A DNA stretch of 64,000 bases from positions 21,121 to 85,120 of the forward strand of contig QKCN01000084.1 of NCBI GenBank assembly GCA_003245675.1. Reading direction: 5' to 3'. Made by a program: the position numbers and the translations under genes. This document shows, piece after piece, positions 41,750 to 52,166 of the stretch. This DNA is from Bacteriovoracaceae bacterium (lineage in GTDB: Bacteria > Bdellovibrionota > Bacteriovoracia > Bacteriovoracales > Bacteriovoracaceae). A model generated the notes under the pieces. The model did not search any database, was not told where the DNA came from, and saw only the letters and a program-made list of their open reading frames with translations. Each line of letters starts with the position of its first letter. Positions within the stretch are counted from its first letter, which is position 1.

Positions 41750-43609
41750 ATGTCTAAAAGAATAGAATTTCATGAGTCCGATACTATAGGTAAATTACTT
41801 ATCCGCCGTGTTTCCACTTCCGCGACCCATCCGTTTATCGGTCACATAAAAAATGACACCATCGTCCAAATGAACTACCAAGAATACTTTGCACAAATTG
41901 AAAATATGTTTTGGGGAACAAAAGCTTTGGGCCCGCAAAAAGGCGATCGCCTTGCCATTATGGGGAACACTTGCAAAGAATGGCATCTTTTTGATATGAC
42001 ATCCATGTGCTCCAATATGGTTACTGTTCCCATCTACCACACCTACACCCCTAATGACATTCTCTACATCATCAAACATGCTGAATGTAATTACATCGCA
42101 GTTGAAGACGAAGACCAATTAAAAAAACTCAGTGGCATTATTAAAGAACTTCCTCAGCTGAAAATTATTTTCACTTTCAAAAAAATTGCATTTCGTTATC
42201 GACGCACAATCCCTGATCACATAAAAATCTTTTCCCTTCAAGAACTCATTGCGGCGGGCGAAGGACAAGCTCGTGGCACACATGAGCAATTCATTGAAGA
42301 AATAGAGAATCAAGATCCCAGTTCAATCGCTTCCATCATTTATACTTCAGGAACAACGGGAGAACCCAAAGGTGCAGTCATCACCCATAAGGCAATTTGC
42401 CATATGCTAAAAAACGTAGACACGACGATCAAAGATGTGCTCAATAACGAAGATCGGATTTTAACTTGGCTGCCTCTTTCCCATGTTTACGGACGCGCAG
42501 ACTCCCTTATGTTCATCCCTTTTGGCTGGGAAATGATTTTTGCCGAAAGCCTCGAAAAACTTTCCCTTAACTTGCAGCTTGTAAAACCAACGATCCTACT
42601 TGCTGTGCCTCGTATTTTTGAAAAAATTCATGCCAAGATTATTGAGAAAATGGACAAAGGCCTACTACCCAAAAAGGCTATTTTTGAATGGGCCCAAAGA
42701 ATTTCAACGTCCTACCATGATCAACTCTCCGAAGGAATTAATCCCAGCAATAAAGATAAACTGCAACACCAGATGGCCAAAAAAGCTGTTTGGGAGAAAA
42801 TTTATAAAGGCCTAGGCGGACGAATTCGTTTTGTCATTTCCGGAGGCGCTCCACTTAACCCAACCCTCATGAAATTTTTGCGAAATGCAGGTCTTAATAT
42901 TGCCGAAGGATATGGACTTACCGAGACAATTGCTCCTTGTACACTTAACCCCCTTCACGCACCAGAGCCAGGCAGTGTAGGAATGCCCTTAGGGGATGTT
43001 CAAATAAAATTTGATGAAGATGGTGAAATTCTCATCAAATCAGAAGCACTTTTTTGCGGGTACCACAAAAGAGAAGAAGATACACGTGAAGCCTTTACCG
43101 AAGATGGCTTCTTTAAAAGTGGCGACATCGGAGAATTCAACGAAGCAGGCTATCTCAAAATTACAGATCGCAAAAAAGATATCATCATCACTGCCGCCGG
43201 GAAGAATGTGGCACCCCAAAAAATTGAGAATATGCTTAAATTGCAAAAGCATATCTCACAAGCGGCCGTGGTGGGCGACAAGAGAAAATATCTAGTTTGC
43301 CTCATTGGAATAGAAAAAGAAGATCTCAAAGATAAACTAGGGCAATTAGGGCTCGCCAAAACCTGCTCCTATGAAGAGATGGCCGAAAACCAAAAACTTA
43401 GATCACTCATCTGGAGAGATATAGAACGAGTCAACGGAGAGCTAGCACGCTTTGAGACCATTAAAAAGTTTATCATTATTCCTGAGCCCGTGACCGTTGA
43501 AACCGGCCTCTTAACCCCATCTTTGAAAATTAAGAAAAAAGTCCTTATAGAACGCTATGCAGAAAAGATAGAAGACCTTTATCCAAAAGAAGAAAGTTTA
43601 TTTAGTTGA
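41750..43609 (+). CDS. Long-chain acyl-CoA synthetase (AMP-binding)
   Basis: IIYTSGTTGEPKGAVITH...GYGLTETIAPCTLN...DGFFKSGDIGEFNEAGYLKITDRKKDIIITAAGKNVAPQKIE. Confidence 0.95.
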   Translation: MSKRIEFHESDTIGKLLIRRVSTSATHPFIGHIKNDTIVQMNYQEYFAQIENMFWGTKALGPQKGDRLAIMGNTCKEWHLFDMTSMCSNMVTVPIYHTYTPNDILYIIKHAECNYIAVEDEDQLKKLSGIIKELPQLKIIFTFKKIAFRYRRTIPDHIKIFSLQELIAAGEGQARGTHEQFIEEIENQDPSSIASIIYTSGTTGEPKGAVITHKAICHMLKNVDTTIKDVLNNEDRILTWLPLSHVYGRADSLMFIPFGWEMIFAESLEKLSLNLQLVKPTILLAVPRIFEKIHAKIIEKMDKGLLPKKAIFEWAQRISTSYHDQLSEGINPSNKDKLQHQMAKKAVWEKIYKGLGGRIRFVISGGAPLNPTLMKFLRNAGLNIAEGYGLTETIAPCTLNPLHAPEPGSVGMPLGDVQIKFDEDGEILIKSEALFCGYHKREEDTREAFTEDGFFKSGDIGEFNEAGYLKITDRKKDIIITAAGKNVAPQKIENMLKLQKHISQAAVVGDKRKYLVCLIGIEKEDLKDKLGQLGLAKTCSYEEMAENQKLRSLIWRDIERVNGELARFETIKKFIIIPEPVTVETGLLTPSLKIKKKVLIERYAEKIEDLYPKEESLFS

Positions 43610-43676
43610 CTCTCTTCAAAAAATAAGACATAAATGACGGTACTAAATTTAGGATCTCGTTTGGACGGAGTAAAAA

Positions 43677-43889
43677 ATGGCCAGAATTACCATTGAAGAC
43701 AGCCTTGAGCATGTAGAAAATCGTTATGAGCTTGTACACCTTGCTGCAAAAAGAGCAAAGCAACTCAGAAATGGTGATGATTCACTTGTAAAAAGCAAAA
43801 ATAAAGAAATCGTAACAGCTCTTCGCGAAATTGCTGCCAAGAAAATCCAACACACAACAATCGAAGAATACGATTCAGACGAGTTCTAA
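43677..43889 (+). CDS. rpoZ: RNA polymerase omega subunit
   Basis: MARITIEDSLEHVENRYELVHLAAKRAKQL. Confidence 0.95.
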   Translation: MARITIEDSLEHVENRYELVHLAAKRAKQLRNGDDSLVKSKNKEIVTALREIAAKKIQHTTIEEYDSDEF

Positions 43890-46800
43890 TTACTCGTCTG
43901 AAAAGCTTTCTCCTTCAATAAAATCGGAAATACTGGCATCAACAGTTTCTTTATCTAATTTTAGTTCAAGCTGATTTCTCATTTCGTCGAGATTTAAAAG
44001 ACGATCTTTTTTAGCCTCAGCACTATTCGCCTCAGCTTTTTTGCCTTTACACGCGCGCTCAACAACGGCTTGCTTGCGCATCAAATCTTGAAACCTCTTA
44101 CTCTCACTAAAAGGAATTGTATCGCAAGCCTTATTAGAAGCAGCTGAACCTCCAAGCTCATGACGACAATTAAGATCATTGATGAAGGTCTTTATTCTTC
44201 CAATATGCGCATCAACTAGTGGAGCAGAGTTAATAGCATTCGATTTAACTCTCTGTTTATGATCTTTTCTCCAATCATTATTAATGAAGGCACGTTCAGC
44301 TCTCAACTTCTCTCTCATTTCCTTAGCCGTTTTTTTATCTTCCTTACTTAACTCCTCTTCATTGAGTCCTGAAATTTCCTTAATATCTTTTCCAGAAAGC
44401 AAATAATCATCACGCTTAGGTTTGTTTTTTAGCTCTTTTTTGTAACTTGCATAATGGATAATGCTTTTAATTGTGTTGACACGCTCACGCTGCTGCTGCT
44501 CAACATTAAAAACATATGAATTTTTGACCATTGCAAAGCGATTTAACAACTCCAATTTTTCCTCTGGATTTAAATCCACACGCGCATTAACCTCTGCAGC
44601 CAATTTAGCAAAGTCAGCCTCAATTTCCGAAACCCGCTTTTGGGCCAAAGACTCTAAAGCTTCCAATTCTTTTTGCGCCTTGGACTGAAAATCTTTGGCG
44701 CGAATTCCTTTGTAGAAGAACTTATCGTCTTCTTCTTCATCACCTGTAATAAAGGGGTTTTCGCGATGGAGCAGAAGCTTTCCATCGACAATTCTCAAAA
44801 TTTTACCATTATATGGTGCACATCCCTTTAAATTTTTACAATCATCTTTGAACTGCTTGACGGTATCCAAGACATAAAGCGCATTACGCTTGTTTGCCTC
44901 TTTTTCTGAGTGCACATACGAAGTAACGATTTCCTTTAACTCCTCTCCAAAATTTTTCTTTTTCTTCTGAGCAGCCGCCTCAAGTGTGGCATCAATATAA
45001 TCTGGCGCAACAATCACCAATGTATCTCTCAAATCTGCCATTTGATATTCAAGAAAAAAGACACTATCCAAAATATGATTGAAGTATCCGCAAAGAGCAT
45101 CTTTTCCCTTCATTCCATTAAAAGAAAGCCCATCAAACTGAAGAGCTTTTTGCATATTAGCTGCAAGCTCAATTTTTTCCTGAATTTCTGTTTCAATTGG
45201 AGTAAGTGAATTAATCATACAAGCAAAGGTTTCTCTACTTTGATCATCCTTGGCCATAGCCATTTGCCCTTCCAGTCTCTTTTTAAGTGCATCTACAACA
45301 TCCTGAGAGAGCCCTGTATTTTTCTGGTAAACATTTGCAACTGCCAACATTTCATCAAATGTCGTTCCCGATTTTTCAAAGAAAGAAATCATTTTATCGA
45401 GTTCTGATTCTAATTTCCCAATTTTTTCTAGGTGTGAGTCATATTTGGACATAGCTGCAATAAAAAGCTTTTTCTGCTCCTCTAAGGTCATATTATTGCC
45501 TTTCAATTTGCGGATCAAAGCCCCCATGCCTTTAACGACTCCATCCAGAGCTAAATTTACAACCCCAGATGTCAAAGTCTTGATGGCAACAGCAGAGGCA
45601 AAAGTAAGAGCAGCCTTTTCTGGAGAGGAAAACATTTCCGCGAAAGTTCCCGTAACTGTTTTTACGTCTCCAGTGATTCCCTCGACATTTGAAGTGATGC
45701 CATCAACATTGCCAAAAAGTTTTTGAATGTCTTCAGGAGTAATTGCACCAGTCAAGTCATTAACATTTCCAATAATCGAATTAATTCCATCCATGTCAAA
45801 ATCTTTGAGGTACTGATCAACTGTCGCACTCGCCGACTCTAAGTTTTGCAAAGTTTTATTGATGCTCTCTTGATCGATATTATTGATAAAATCATTGGCT
45901 GAGGTAATTAAATTATTGGCATTACTTATTGTACTATTTAGCCCTTCCATATCAAACTGACTAACCTTTCCATCCAAGTCCTGCAAAAGAGTGTTCCCAT
46001 TTGCAAACATAGTATTAAGCTCTTGAACATCCAACTCCGAAATTTTTTCAAAACTCTGTTGAGCTGCAGCCATCGTGGAATTAAGTTGATTCATATCCAT
46101 TTGGGCCATCGTATTCATTGCATTTTCTATGGAAGAAAAAGTTGCATTCACTTGTTCAACATCCAGCTCAGACATTTTATTCATCGCACCCTCAATAGAG
46201 GCCATCATTGAATTAGCCTGCTGCACATCAAGATTTTCAAGGTTGCGCATTACCGATTCGACAGACTCTAAAGTTCTGTTCACCTGATTGGTATCAATAT
46301 TGGCAATATTGTCCGCAGCTCCTTGCATTGAGGCGAGAGTTTTATTTAATTGATCAGTATCAATGTTGCTAACATTACTCATTGCTCCTTCGGTTGCGGC
46401 CATGGTGGAATTAATCTGATCCATATCAAGTTTTTGGAAATGCTCACTTGCCGCCGTTACGCTCTTCGATGCTTCCACAATGGAATTCCAATCAACTGTC
46501 CCTAAAGTTGCCAAAGCCTGCATCCCAGCACTGTAGTCATCTGCCCCAGAACTTCCTCCAGAACCAGTTGTCCCTCCCCCAAGTGGCCATGGAAGAATCT
46601 GAGCATGAGCAGAAGAGATTAGAGAAATATTTTTCCATGCTTTATGCAAGTTTAAAGAAGAAATACTCTTAGGAAAACTATGATGGAGATCAAAAGAACG
46701 CTCCATCAAATAAGCACCAAGGATTTCTGTCTCTAAATTTAGCGTCTTTGCATAAGATTTGCGGTACATGGCCATAGCATAACGAATTGTTTTTTCTTCC

Positions 46801-47222
46801 TTGCGCACAAAAAGACGAACTATTCTTCGCGCCTTGCTCCAATAGGAATTATAAATAGTAATACCATCCTTTGAAACTTCGCGTGCTTGAATAAAAGTGG
46901 GAATTTGTAACAACTCAGCATATTCTTTTGCTAGATATGCAGGATCAAAATTTTTCCCCGAAAGATTAGGTATCACACCAAAAGAAATCGATCCTATATT
47001 CACAAAAGTGCCACGATAAAAAAGCATGCGATCTAATTTGGTTGCATATTCTTTTCCATTTTTTGTGTAAATGGTTTTGCCGGGATAGATAAGACAATTT
47101 TGCAAAAAATTTGATTCCTGCTTTTTGACAATTGTGAGGTCTGAAGTTTTCATCGCCAAGGCTGGAAAAGTAAATAGTAGAGTCCAAGCAAGAAAAACAC
47201 TCAAAATTTTTTTGCAACACAT
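43890..47222 (-). CDS. Large secreted protein with 22/26-residue helical repeats
   Basis: Signal MCCKKILSVFLAWTLLFTFPALA; repeats D-x-x-Q-x-N-x-[TM]-[ML]...; ATG at 47222 preceded by gaggag. Confidence 0.8.
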   Translation of the reverse strand: MCCKKILSVFLAWTLLFTFPALAMKTSDLTIVKKQESNFLQNCLIYPGKTIYTKNGKEYATKLDRMLFYRGTFVNIGSISFGVIPNLSGKNFDPAYLAKEYAELLQIPTFIQAREVSKDGITIYNSYWSKARRIVRLFVRKEEKTIRYAMAMYRKSYAKTLNLETEILGAYLMERSFDLHHSFPKSISSLNLHKAWKNISLISSAHAQILPWPLGGGTTGSGGSSGADDYSAGMQALATLGTVDWNSIVEASKSVTAASEHFQKLDMDQINSTMAATEGAMSNVSNIDTDQLNKTLASMQGAADNIANIDTNQVNRTLESVESVMRNLENLDVQQANSMMASIEGAMNKMSELDVEQVNATFSSIENAMNTMAQMDMNQLNSTMAAAQQSFEKISELDVQELNTMFANGNTLLQDLDGKVSQFDMEGLNSTISNANNLITSANDFINNIDQESINKTLQNLESASATVDQYLKDFDMDGINSIIGNVNDLTGAITPEDIQKLFGNVDGITSNVEGITGDVKTVTGTFAEMFSSPEKAALTFASAVAIKTLTSGVVNLALDGVVKGMGALIRKLKGNNMTLEEQKKLFIAAMSKYDSHLEKIGKLESELDKMISFFEKSGTTFDEMLAVANVYQKNTGLSQDVVDALKKRLEGQMAMAKDDQSRETFACMINSLTPIETEIQEKIELAANMQKALQFDGLSFNGMKGKDALCGYFNHILDSVFFLEYQMADLRDTLVIVAPDYIDATLEAAAQKKKKNFGEELKEIVTSYVHSEKEANKRNALYVLDTVKQFKDDCKNLKGCAPYNGKILRIVDGKLLLHRENPFITGDEEEDDKFFYKGIRAKDFQSKAQKELEALESLAQKRVSEIEADFAKLAAEVNARVDLNPEEKLELLNRFAMVKNSYVFNVEQQQRERVNTIKSIIHYASYKKELKNKPKRDDYLLSGKDIKEISGLNEEELSKEDKKTAKEMREKLRAERAFINNDWRKDHKQRVKSNAINSAPLVDAHIGRIKTFINDLNCRHELGGSAASNKACDTIPFSESKRFQDLMRKQAVVERACKGKKAEANSAEAKKDRLLNLDEMRNQLELKLDKETVDASISDFIEGESFSDE
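45648..46430 (-). repeat. In-protein tandem repeats: six 22-aa periods, then three 26-aa periods
   Basis: Anchor residues (L/I/M/F before D) at protein positions 270, 292, 314, 336, 358, 380, 402, 428, 454, 480, numbered from the ORF-track start at 47237. Confidence 0.9.
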
Positions 47223-47257
47223 AAATTGTCTCCTCAAAGGGGGAAATATCTCCTTTC

Positions 47258-47285
47258 TTATCGGCTAATTATCTGATTTTCTTGA
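47258..47285 (-). promoter_or_regulatory. Candidate sigma-28 (FliA)-type promoter
   Basis: Minus strand TCAA-N16-GCCGATAA; the -10 matches consensus 8/8. Confidence 0.45.
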
Positions 47286-47329
47286 GGATCTTAGAAAGGA
47301 GCGAGCAGAAAGCCCGCTCCTAATTTCAA

Positions 47330-49831
47330 CTACTTAACTAGTGCTATTTTTAAAACTTCATCAAAATGTTTAACAGGATAGAATTTAATTCCTGCCCTGT
47401 GTCTTTCAGGAACTTCTTTGAGGTCTTTTTCATTCTCATAGGGTAAAAGAATGGTCTTAATTCCTGCCCTTTTGGCGGCCAACACTTTCTCTTTAATTCC
47501 ACCAACAGGCATAACTTTTCCGGTCAAACTGAGTTCCCCAGTCATTGCCACCGAAGACTTAATTCTTCTTCCTGTCGCCAGAGAATAGAAGGCTAAGGCC
47601 ATGGTAATCCCCGCAGAAGGACCATCTTTAGGCGTCGCTCCAGCAGGCAAATGCAAATGTATTTCATGCGAAGCAAGGAAATCATTTTCAATGGCACGCT
47701 TTTGTTCTTCGAGCTGCTTCTGCCCCTCTTCACCTTTTTTCTTCTTCTCTTTACTCAAAGCTTCTGCTGTTTCACCTTGTAAAAGCTGGCGAACATAAGA
47801 ATAAGCAATAGTTGCTGATTCATTCATCACATCACCGAGCTGACCAGTTAAGCGAAAACCTTTCCCTTCCAAAGCAATCGTCTCAATACTTAAAATGGCT
47901 CCACCATAAGCGGTCCAAGCAAGACCTGTGACAACACCTGCAGGAAGATTCTTTTCCGCTTTTTCTGATTGATAAACAATAGGTCCAAGATATTGCTCAA
48001 GCTCATTAGGCTTAGGCGCAAATTTTTTCGCTTTCTTTTTGCCGCGACTCACTTTTTCAAGGGCCGCACAACGACAGAGTTTTGCAATTTGCTGCTCCAT
48101 CACACGCACCCCTGGCTCACGTGCATAATCGGAAATCATTTGCTTCATAACATCATTGGAAATTTGAAAATCGGCATTCGTCAAACCGTGCTTTTTAAGC
48201 TGCTTGGGGATAACCCAACGGCGACAAATCGAAACCTTTTCCTCAATGGTATAGCCGGATAATTCAATAATCTCCATTCTATCCAAAAGAGCCTCAGGAA
48301 TACTGCCAATATAGTTTCCTGTCGCAATGAAAAGAACTTTAGACAAATCGAAAGCCACATCTAAATAGTTATCAATAAAAGTGCTATTTTGCTCAGGATC
48401 CAAAACTTCCAGAAGAGCAGATGCGGGATCTCCCTGAAAAGATTGCCCTAGCTTATCGATTTCATCCAACATAATAACAGGATTATTCACTTTCACCCGC
48501 TTCAAAGCCTGCAAAAGCTTTCCGGGCATGGCACCAATATAAGTCCGACGATGCCCCTTGATCTCCGCTTCATCGCGCATACCACCAAGACTAAAGCGAT
48601 AAAACTTTCGCCCTAAAGCATCAGCAATACTTTTCCCCAAAGAAGTTTTTCCTACTCCTGGAGGCCCTGCCAAACAAAGAATGGTTCCATCGTAATTGGG
48701 TCTCAACTGACGAACGGCCAAAAATTCCATAATGCGACGTTTCGCTTTTTCCAAACCATAATGATCACGCTCTAAAATTTTATGGGCGCGCTCAATATCC
48801 ATATTTTCCTTAGTACCAATATCCCAAGGAAGATCAATCATCCAAGTCAAATAGGTTCTAACGATGTTGTATTCTGGACTGGCATCGGGAATTGACTCCA
48901 AACGCTCCAGCTCTTCTTTGATTGCATTCATCGCCTCTTCTGGAATATCTCGCCCAGCCAAATCTTCTTTGATTTTCTTTAAATCGCGGGCCTTATCATC
49001 CTCTTCCATTCCCAACTCTTGGCGAATAACCTTAAGTTGTTCTCTAAGAAAATACTCTTTTTGATATTTATTAACTTTATCATTCACTTCATCGCTAATT
49101 TTCTTCTGAATATCAGCAACATCTTTTTCGCGCTTAAGATAGACAAGTAGTTTTCCAAAACGCTTTTTAACAACCAAGGTCTCCAGAAAATCCTGTGCTT
49201 CTGGAACATCCAAAGATAGCGCAAAAGCGACTAAATCGGCCAATGCTCCAGGAGATGGAGAATTCAGCATGGCCAACTTCATTTCCTCATTGAAATAAGG
49301 ATTTATCTCGGAAAGCTTTTTCACCTGATTAATAATCGAGCGTGTATAAGCATCCAACTCCTCGTCACTTTCACTGATGTCATCAAAAACTTCTGTTTTT
49401 GTTACAAGTAGAGGCTCTTCTTGCATAAATTTAATTGCTCGATAGCGCTTCACTCCATGAACTAAAACATTTACCGATCCATCCGGAAGTTTCAGCTTCT
49501 TAACAATTTTACAAAGAACACCTACTGTATAAATATCTTTGCCTCTTACTTCCTCAATTGATGGTGGCATTTCATCTAAGTTTTCCTTGAACTTCACTAA
49601 GTTCAAAGCAACATAGCCCGTCGCCGAAAGATGTGCATCCAATTCTGGAGTGTACTTATCCTCTCCTAAAATAATTGGAGCAATCATTCCTGGAAAAATA
49701 GGACTATTCACAATTGGAATAATCACCACTTCCTTGGGAAAAACTTTGGGAATTTCATCTGTTTCTACATCTGCTGGCGCAGCAACTCTCACTTCGATTT
49801 CATCTGAAGCATCATCGTCGTAACCAATCAT
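47330..49831 (-). CDS. lon: ATP-dependent protease Lon
   Basis: LAGPPGVGKTSLGKSIADALGRKF...HLPAGATPKDGPSAGITMALAFYS. Confidence 0.98.
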   Translation of the reverse strand: MIGYDDDASDEIEVRVAAPADVETDEIPKVFPKEVVIIPIVNSPIFPGMIAPIILGEDKYTPELDAHLSATGYVALNLVKFKENLDEMPPSIEEVRGKDIYTVGVLCKIVKKLKLPDGSVNVLVHGVKRYRAIKFMQEEPLLVTKTEVFDDISESDEELDAYTRSIINQVKKLSEINPYFNEEMKLAMLNSPSPGALADLVAFALSLDVPEAQDFLETLVVKKRFGKLLVYLKREKDVADIQKKISDEVNDKVNKYQKEYFLREQLKVIRQELGMEEDDKARDLKKIKEDLAGRDIPEEAMNAIKEELERLESIPDASPEYNIVRTYLTWMIDLPWDIGTKENMDIERAHKILERDHYGLEKAKRRIMEFLAVRQLRPNYDGTILCLAGPPGVGKTSLGKSIADALGRKFYRFSLGGMRDEAEIKGHRRTYIGAMPGKLLQALKRVKVNNPVIMLDEIDKLGQSFQGDPASALLEVLDPEQNSTFIDNYLDVAFDLSKVLFIATGNYIGSIPEALLDRMEIIELSGYTIEEKVSICRRWVIPKQLKKHGLTNADFQISNDVMKQMISDYAREPGVRVMEQQIAKLCRCAALEKVSRGKKKAKKFAPKPNELEQYLGPIVYQSEKAEKNLPAGVVTGLAWTAYGGAILSIETIALEGKGFRLTGQLGDVMNESATIAYSYVRQLLQGETAEALSKEKKKKGEEGQKQLEEQKRAIENDFLASHEIHLHLPAGATPKDGPSAGITMALAFYSLATGRRIKSSVAMTGELSLTGKVMPVGGIKEKVLAAKRAGIKTILLPYENEKDLKEVPERHRAGIKFYPVKHFDEVLKIALVK

Positions 49832-49846
49832 GTTCTCGTCCTTATT

Positions 49847-50323
49847 TTACTTGATATCAATGACCAATCTTCCTGGATTTTTAAGATAAAAAACATCCAC
49901 TTTGGCATTTTTCTTGAAATTAACTTCCACAGGAAGAGCATCGCCCCCCACTGCAAATACATCTACTGTTTTCACAAATTCACTATTTCGAATTGGAGAT
50001 AAATTTTCAGATAAAGTTGTATTGAAAAAGTCCAGGTACAACTTATTTGACTGATCCTTGCGACCATAAAGGCGCGGAATTGAATTTGTATCAAAGTCAA
50101 AAACTAATCTTTCATAAGAGGAAGACTTAGAAAAATGGCGCCGAACTCTCAACAGTTTTACCGCCGTATGATTATCTTGATAATGAAAAATACCTCGGTC
50201 GATATAGACCGATCTTTTTTTAGCAACAAGCTTCCAAATTCTTTCCTGAAAAAGATTTTGCCCCAATACGGTTGTTGAAATAAAAAACAATGAAATGATA
50301 AAAATAAGATATGATTTTTTCAT
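49847..50323 (-). CDS. Secreted AMIN-like domain protein
   Basis: Signal MKKSYLIFIISLFFISTTVLGQ; ERLVFDFDTNS...NKLYLDFFNT...NPGRLVIDIK. Confidence 0.55.
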   Translation of the reverse strand: MKKSYLIFIISLFFISTTVLGQNLFQERIWKLVAKKRSVYIDRGIFHYQDNHTAVKLLRVRRHFSKSSSYERLVFDFDTNSIPRLYGRKDQSNKLYLDFFNTTLSENLSPIRNSEFVKTVDVFAVGGDALPVEVNFKKNAKVDVFYLKNPGRLVIDIK

Positions 50324-50345
50324 ACCTTTAATTATGCCTGATATT

Positions 50346-52166
50346 TCACAGTTTCCAAGAAAAAAGCTTAGGGGCAGGTCGTAAAATCAACAAGCTCATC
50401 ATCAATCCGACCATGAGTGAAACAATCAAACCCAAAGGACCACCAGTCCCTCCACCAGAAGAAGAACCCCCAATTGTCCCACAAGTGGGCAGTATAGATT
50501 TTTTATCATCTGAAACAGAAATACCGCCAGCAGCCTCTTCATCTTTATTCGACAGATAAGCGCTATTGGAACGGGTTCCCTGTGCATCAGGACAATAACG
50601 ATTATCAAAATAATCATTATTTGTAAGACTATTCACCCAAGCGGAAGACGATGCTGTTTTCAAATTAACGCTCAGCATATATTTGAATTTTCCATCCAAA
50701 TAGTGTGCTGCTCCAGGAAAATACTTATCGTTCAATAAGGCATCTGCATCATCATCACTTGCAGTTGCAAGCTCTGGCACAAGTTCAATCTCAAATACAT
50801 TATCAAAAGAGGCACTTGATAAAGACCCCTTATAAGAAAGAACTGTATCCGACATTAGACCAGTAAATGCATCTTCAATAGAGCGCTCAAGCAATAAATC
50901 ACCGTCCCTATAGATCTTCATTTTTAGGTTAAAATTAGAAAATAGCTGATAGGAAACAACATTCACTTCTAACAAATAATTTTGCGGCAACAAAAGATCT
51001 GCATCGCTTAAATCAACTAGATAGTGGTCTAATCTCTCAGCACTGTCTGCTGAAAAGAAGAAGCCTGTCACTGCGGCCATCCCTTTCTCTTTTACAGCAT
51101 CACTCAAATCATACTCTAAATCAGTTCCTCCTAACTTACTTTCCTTTGCTTCCAAAGGAACAGCATAATTGCAGCGAATACTAATCTGGCCAAGATCAAA
51201 AGATGATTCAGTAACGGTCAAGGCCACTTTTTGCGGAAAACCTTCATATGTTGAACCACAGCGATTTACAAAAGATCCTTGGTAATCTCCTCCTGCACAA
51301 AAATCGTTTGCCACAGACAAATAATACTCAGGGAGAACAGAGGGGTAGCGTAAGGGTCTCACATAAACATAGAATGCTTCCCCCAACGGCAATGCTGATA
51401 TTTTAAAAGAGCCATCATCATCAGTAATTGTTCCCGCAATAACTTCGCCAGAAGAGGCAGAAACAAGCTCAACATAAGCTCCAAAAACACCAATGCGATC
51501 GGCTCCCCCAATAACAGTTCCAGTAACCTCCCCCTTATCATAAATAGCTCCTGCATATAGCTGAGCTAATCCCGCAACATCATCAGAATGAACAGAATCT
51601 TGTCCTGCAAATGATTCATAAAACATTGTAGAGGCTAAAGTATCGCTATGATCCAGCCCCAAGAAGTGTCCCATCTCATGAGTAATTACCGATGGCATAT
51701 AGATTGTCGATGTTTCTAGATTCGCCTCTGATACATCATTCACAAAATTGAAATAGCCATCATTTAGAATAATATCTGCTTCATAAATGCGCCCAGTTGA
51801 AACAGAGTATGCAACTTTGGTAATTCCCACAACGTGAGGCGCAATCGTCAGCCCCTCTTGCTGTAGAACAGAGTTTGTCGAAAAAGAAATGGTGTTGCGA
51901 TACTGAGAGCTTGAATACAAATTATCACGCACCTGCACTTTAACCGGAGAAACAGCATTCCATTCACTTGCGGAATGCTGAGTCGCCTCAAATAACTGGG
52001 ATTTTTCAGGATCAGTTGAAGTGTTTACGACATCTAAATATAAAGAGTCTCCCGATGCTGCATTCCAAATAATATTCTTCCCACTCGAGTTCAACATATG
52101 AGAGAAGGCCCACAAAGGGGAACTAATCAACAAGGGAAGCAAATAAGCAACAAGGCGCTTTAGCAT
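50346..52166 (-). CDS. Matrixin-type (metzincin) zinc metalloprotease with Gly-rich + TM C-terminus
   Basis: Start MLKRLVAYLLPLLISSPLWAF; VITHEMGHFLGLDHSD; C-term CGTIGGSSSGGGTGGPLGLIVSLMVGLMMSLLILRP. Confidence 0.88.
   Translation of the reverse strand: MLKRLVAYLLPLLISSPLWAFSHMLNSSGKNIIWNAASGDSLYLDVVNTSTDPEKSQLFEATQHSASEWNAVSPVKVQVRDNLYSSSQYRNTISFSTNSVLQQEGLTIAPHVVGITKVAYSVSTGRIYEADIILNDGYFNFVNDVSEANLETSTIYMPSVITHEMGHFLGLDHSDTLASTMFYESFAGQDSVHSDDVAGLAQLYAGAIYDKGEVTGTVIGGADRIGVFGAYVELVSASSGEVIAGTITDDDGSFKISALPLGEAFYVYVRPLRYPSVLPEYYLSVANDFCAGGDYQGSFVNRCGSTYEGFPQKVALTVTESSFDLGQISIRCNYAVPLEAKESKLGGTDLEYDLSDAVKEKGMAAVTGFFFSADSAERLDHYLVDLSDADLLLPQNYLLEVNVVSYQLFSNFNLKMKIYRDGDLLLERSIEDAFTGLMSDTVLSYKGSLSSASFDNVFEIELVPELATASDDDADALLNDKYFPGAAHYLDGKFKYMLSVNLKTASSSAWVNSLTNNDYFDNRYCPDAQGTRSNSAYLSNKDEEAAGGISVSDDKKSILPTCGTIGGSSSGGGTGGPLGLIVSLMVGLMMSLLILRPAPKLFSWKL

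Noticed and set aside
45648-46430. Possible DNA-level minisatellite
   Set aside because: Periodicity is strong at protein level but nucleotide copies are diverged, so it is a coding repeat under protein constraint.
47297-47321. aggagcg...cgctcct hairpin as lon terminator
   Set aside because: It is upstream of the repeat-protein gene and downstream of lon, but the U-tract is weak; not called confidently.
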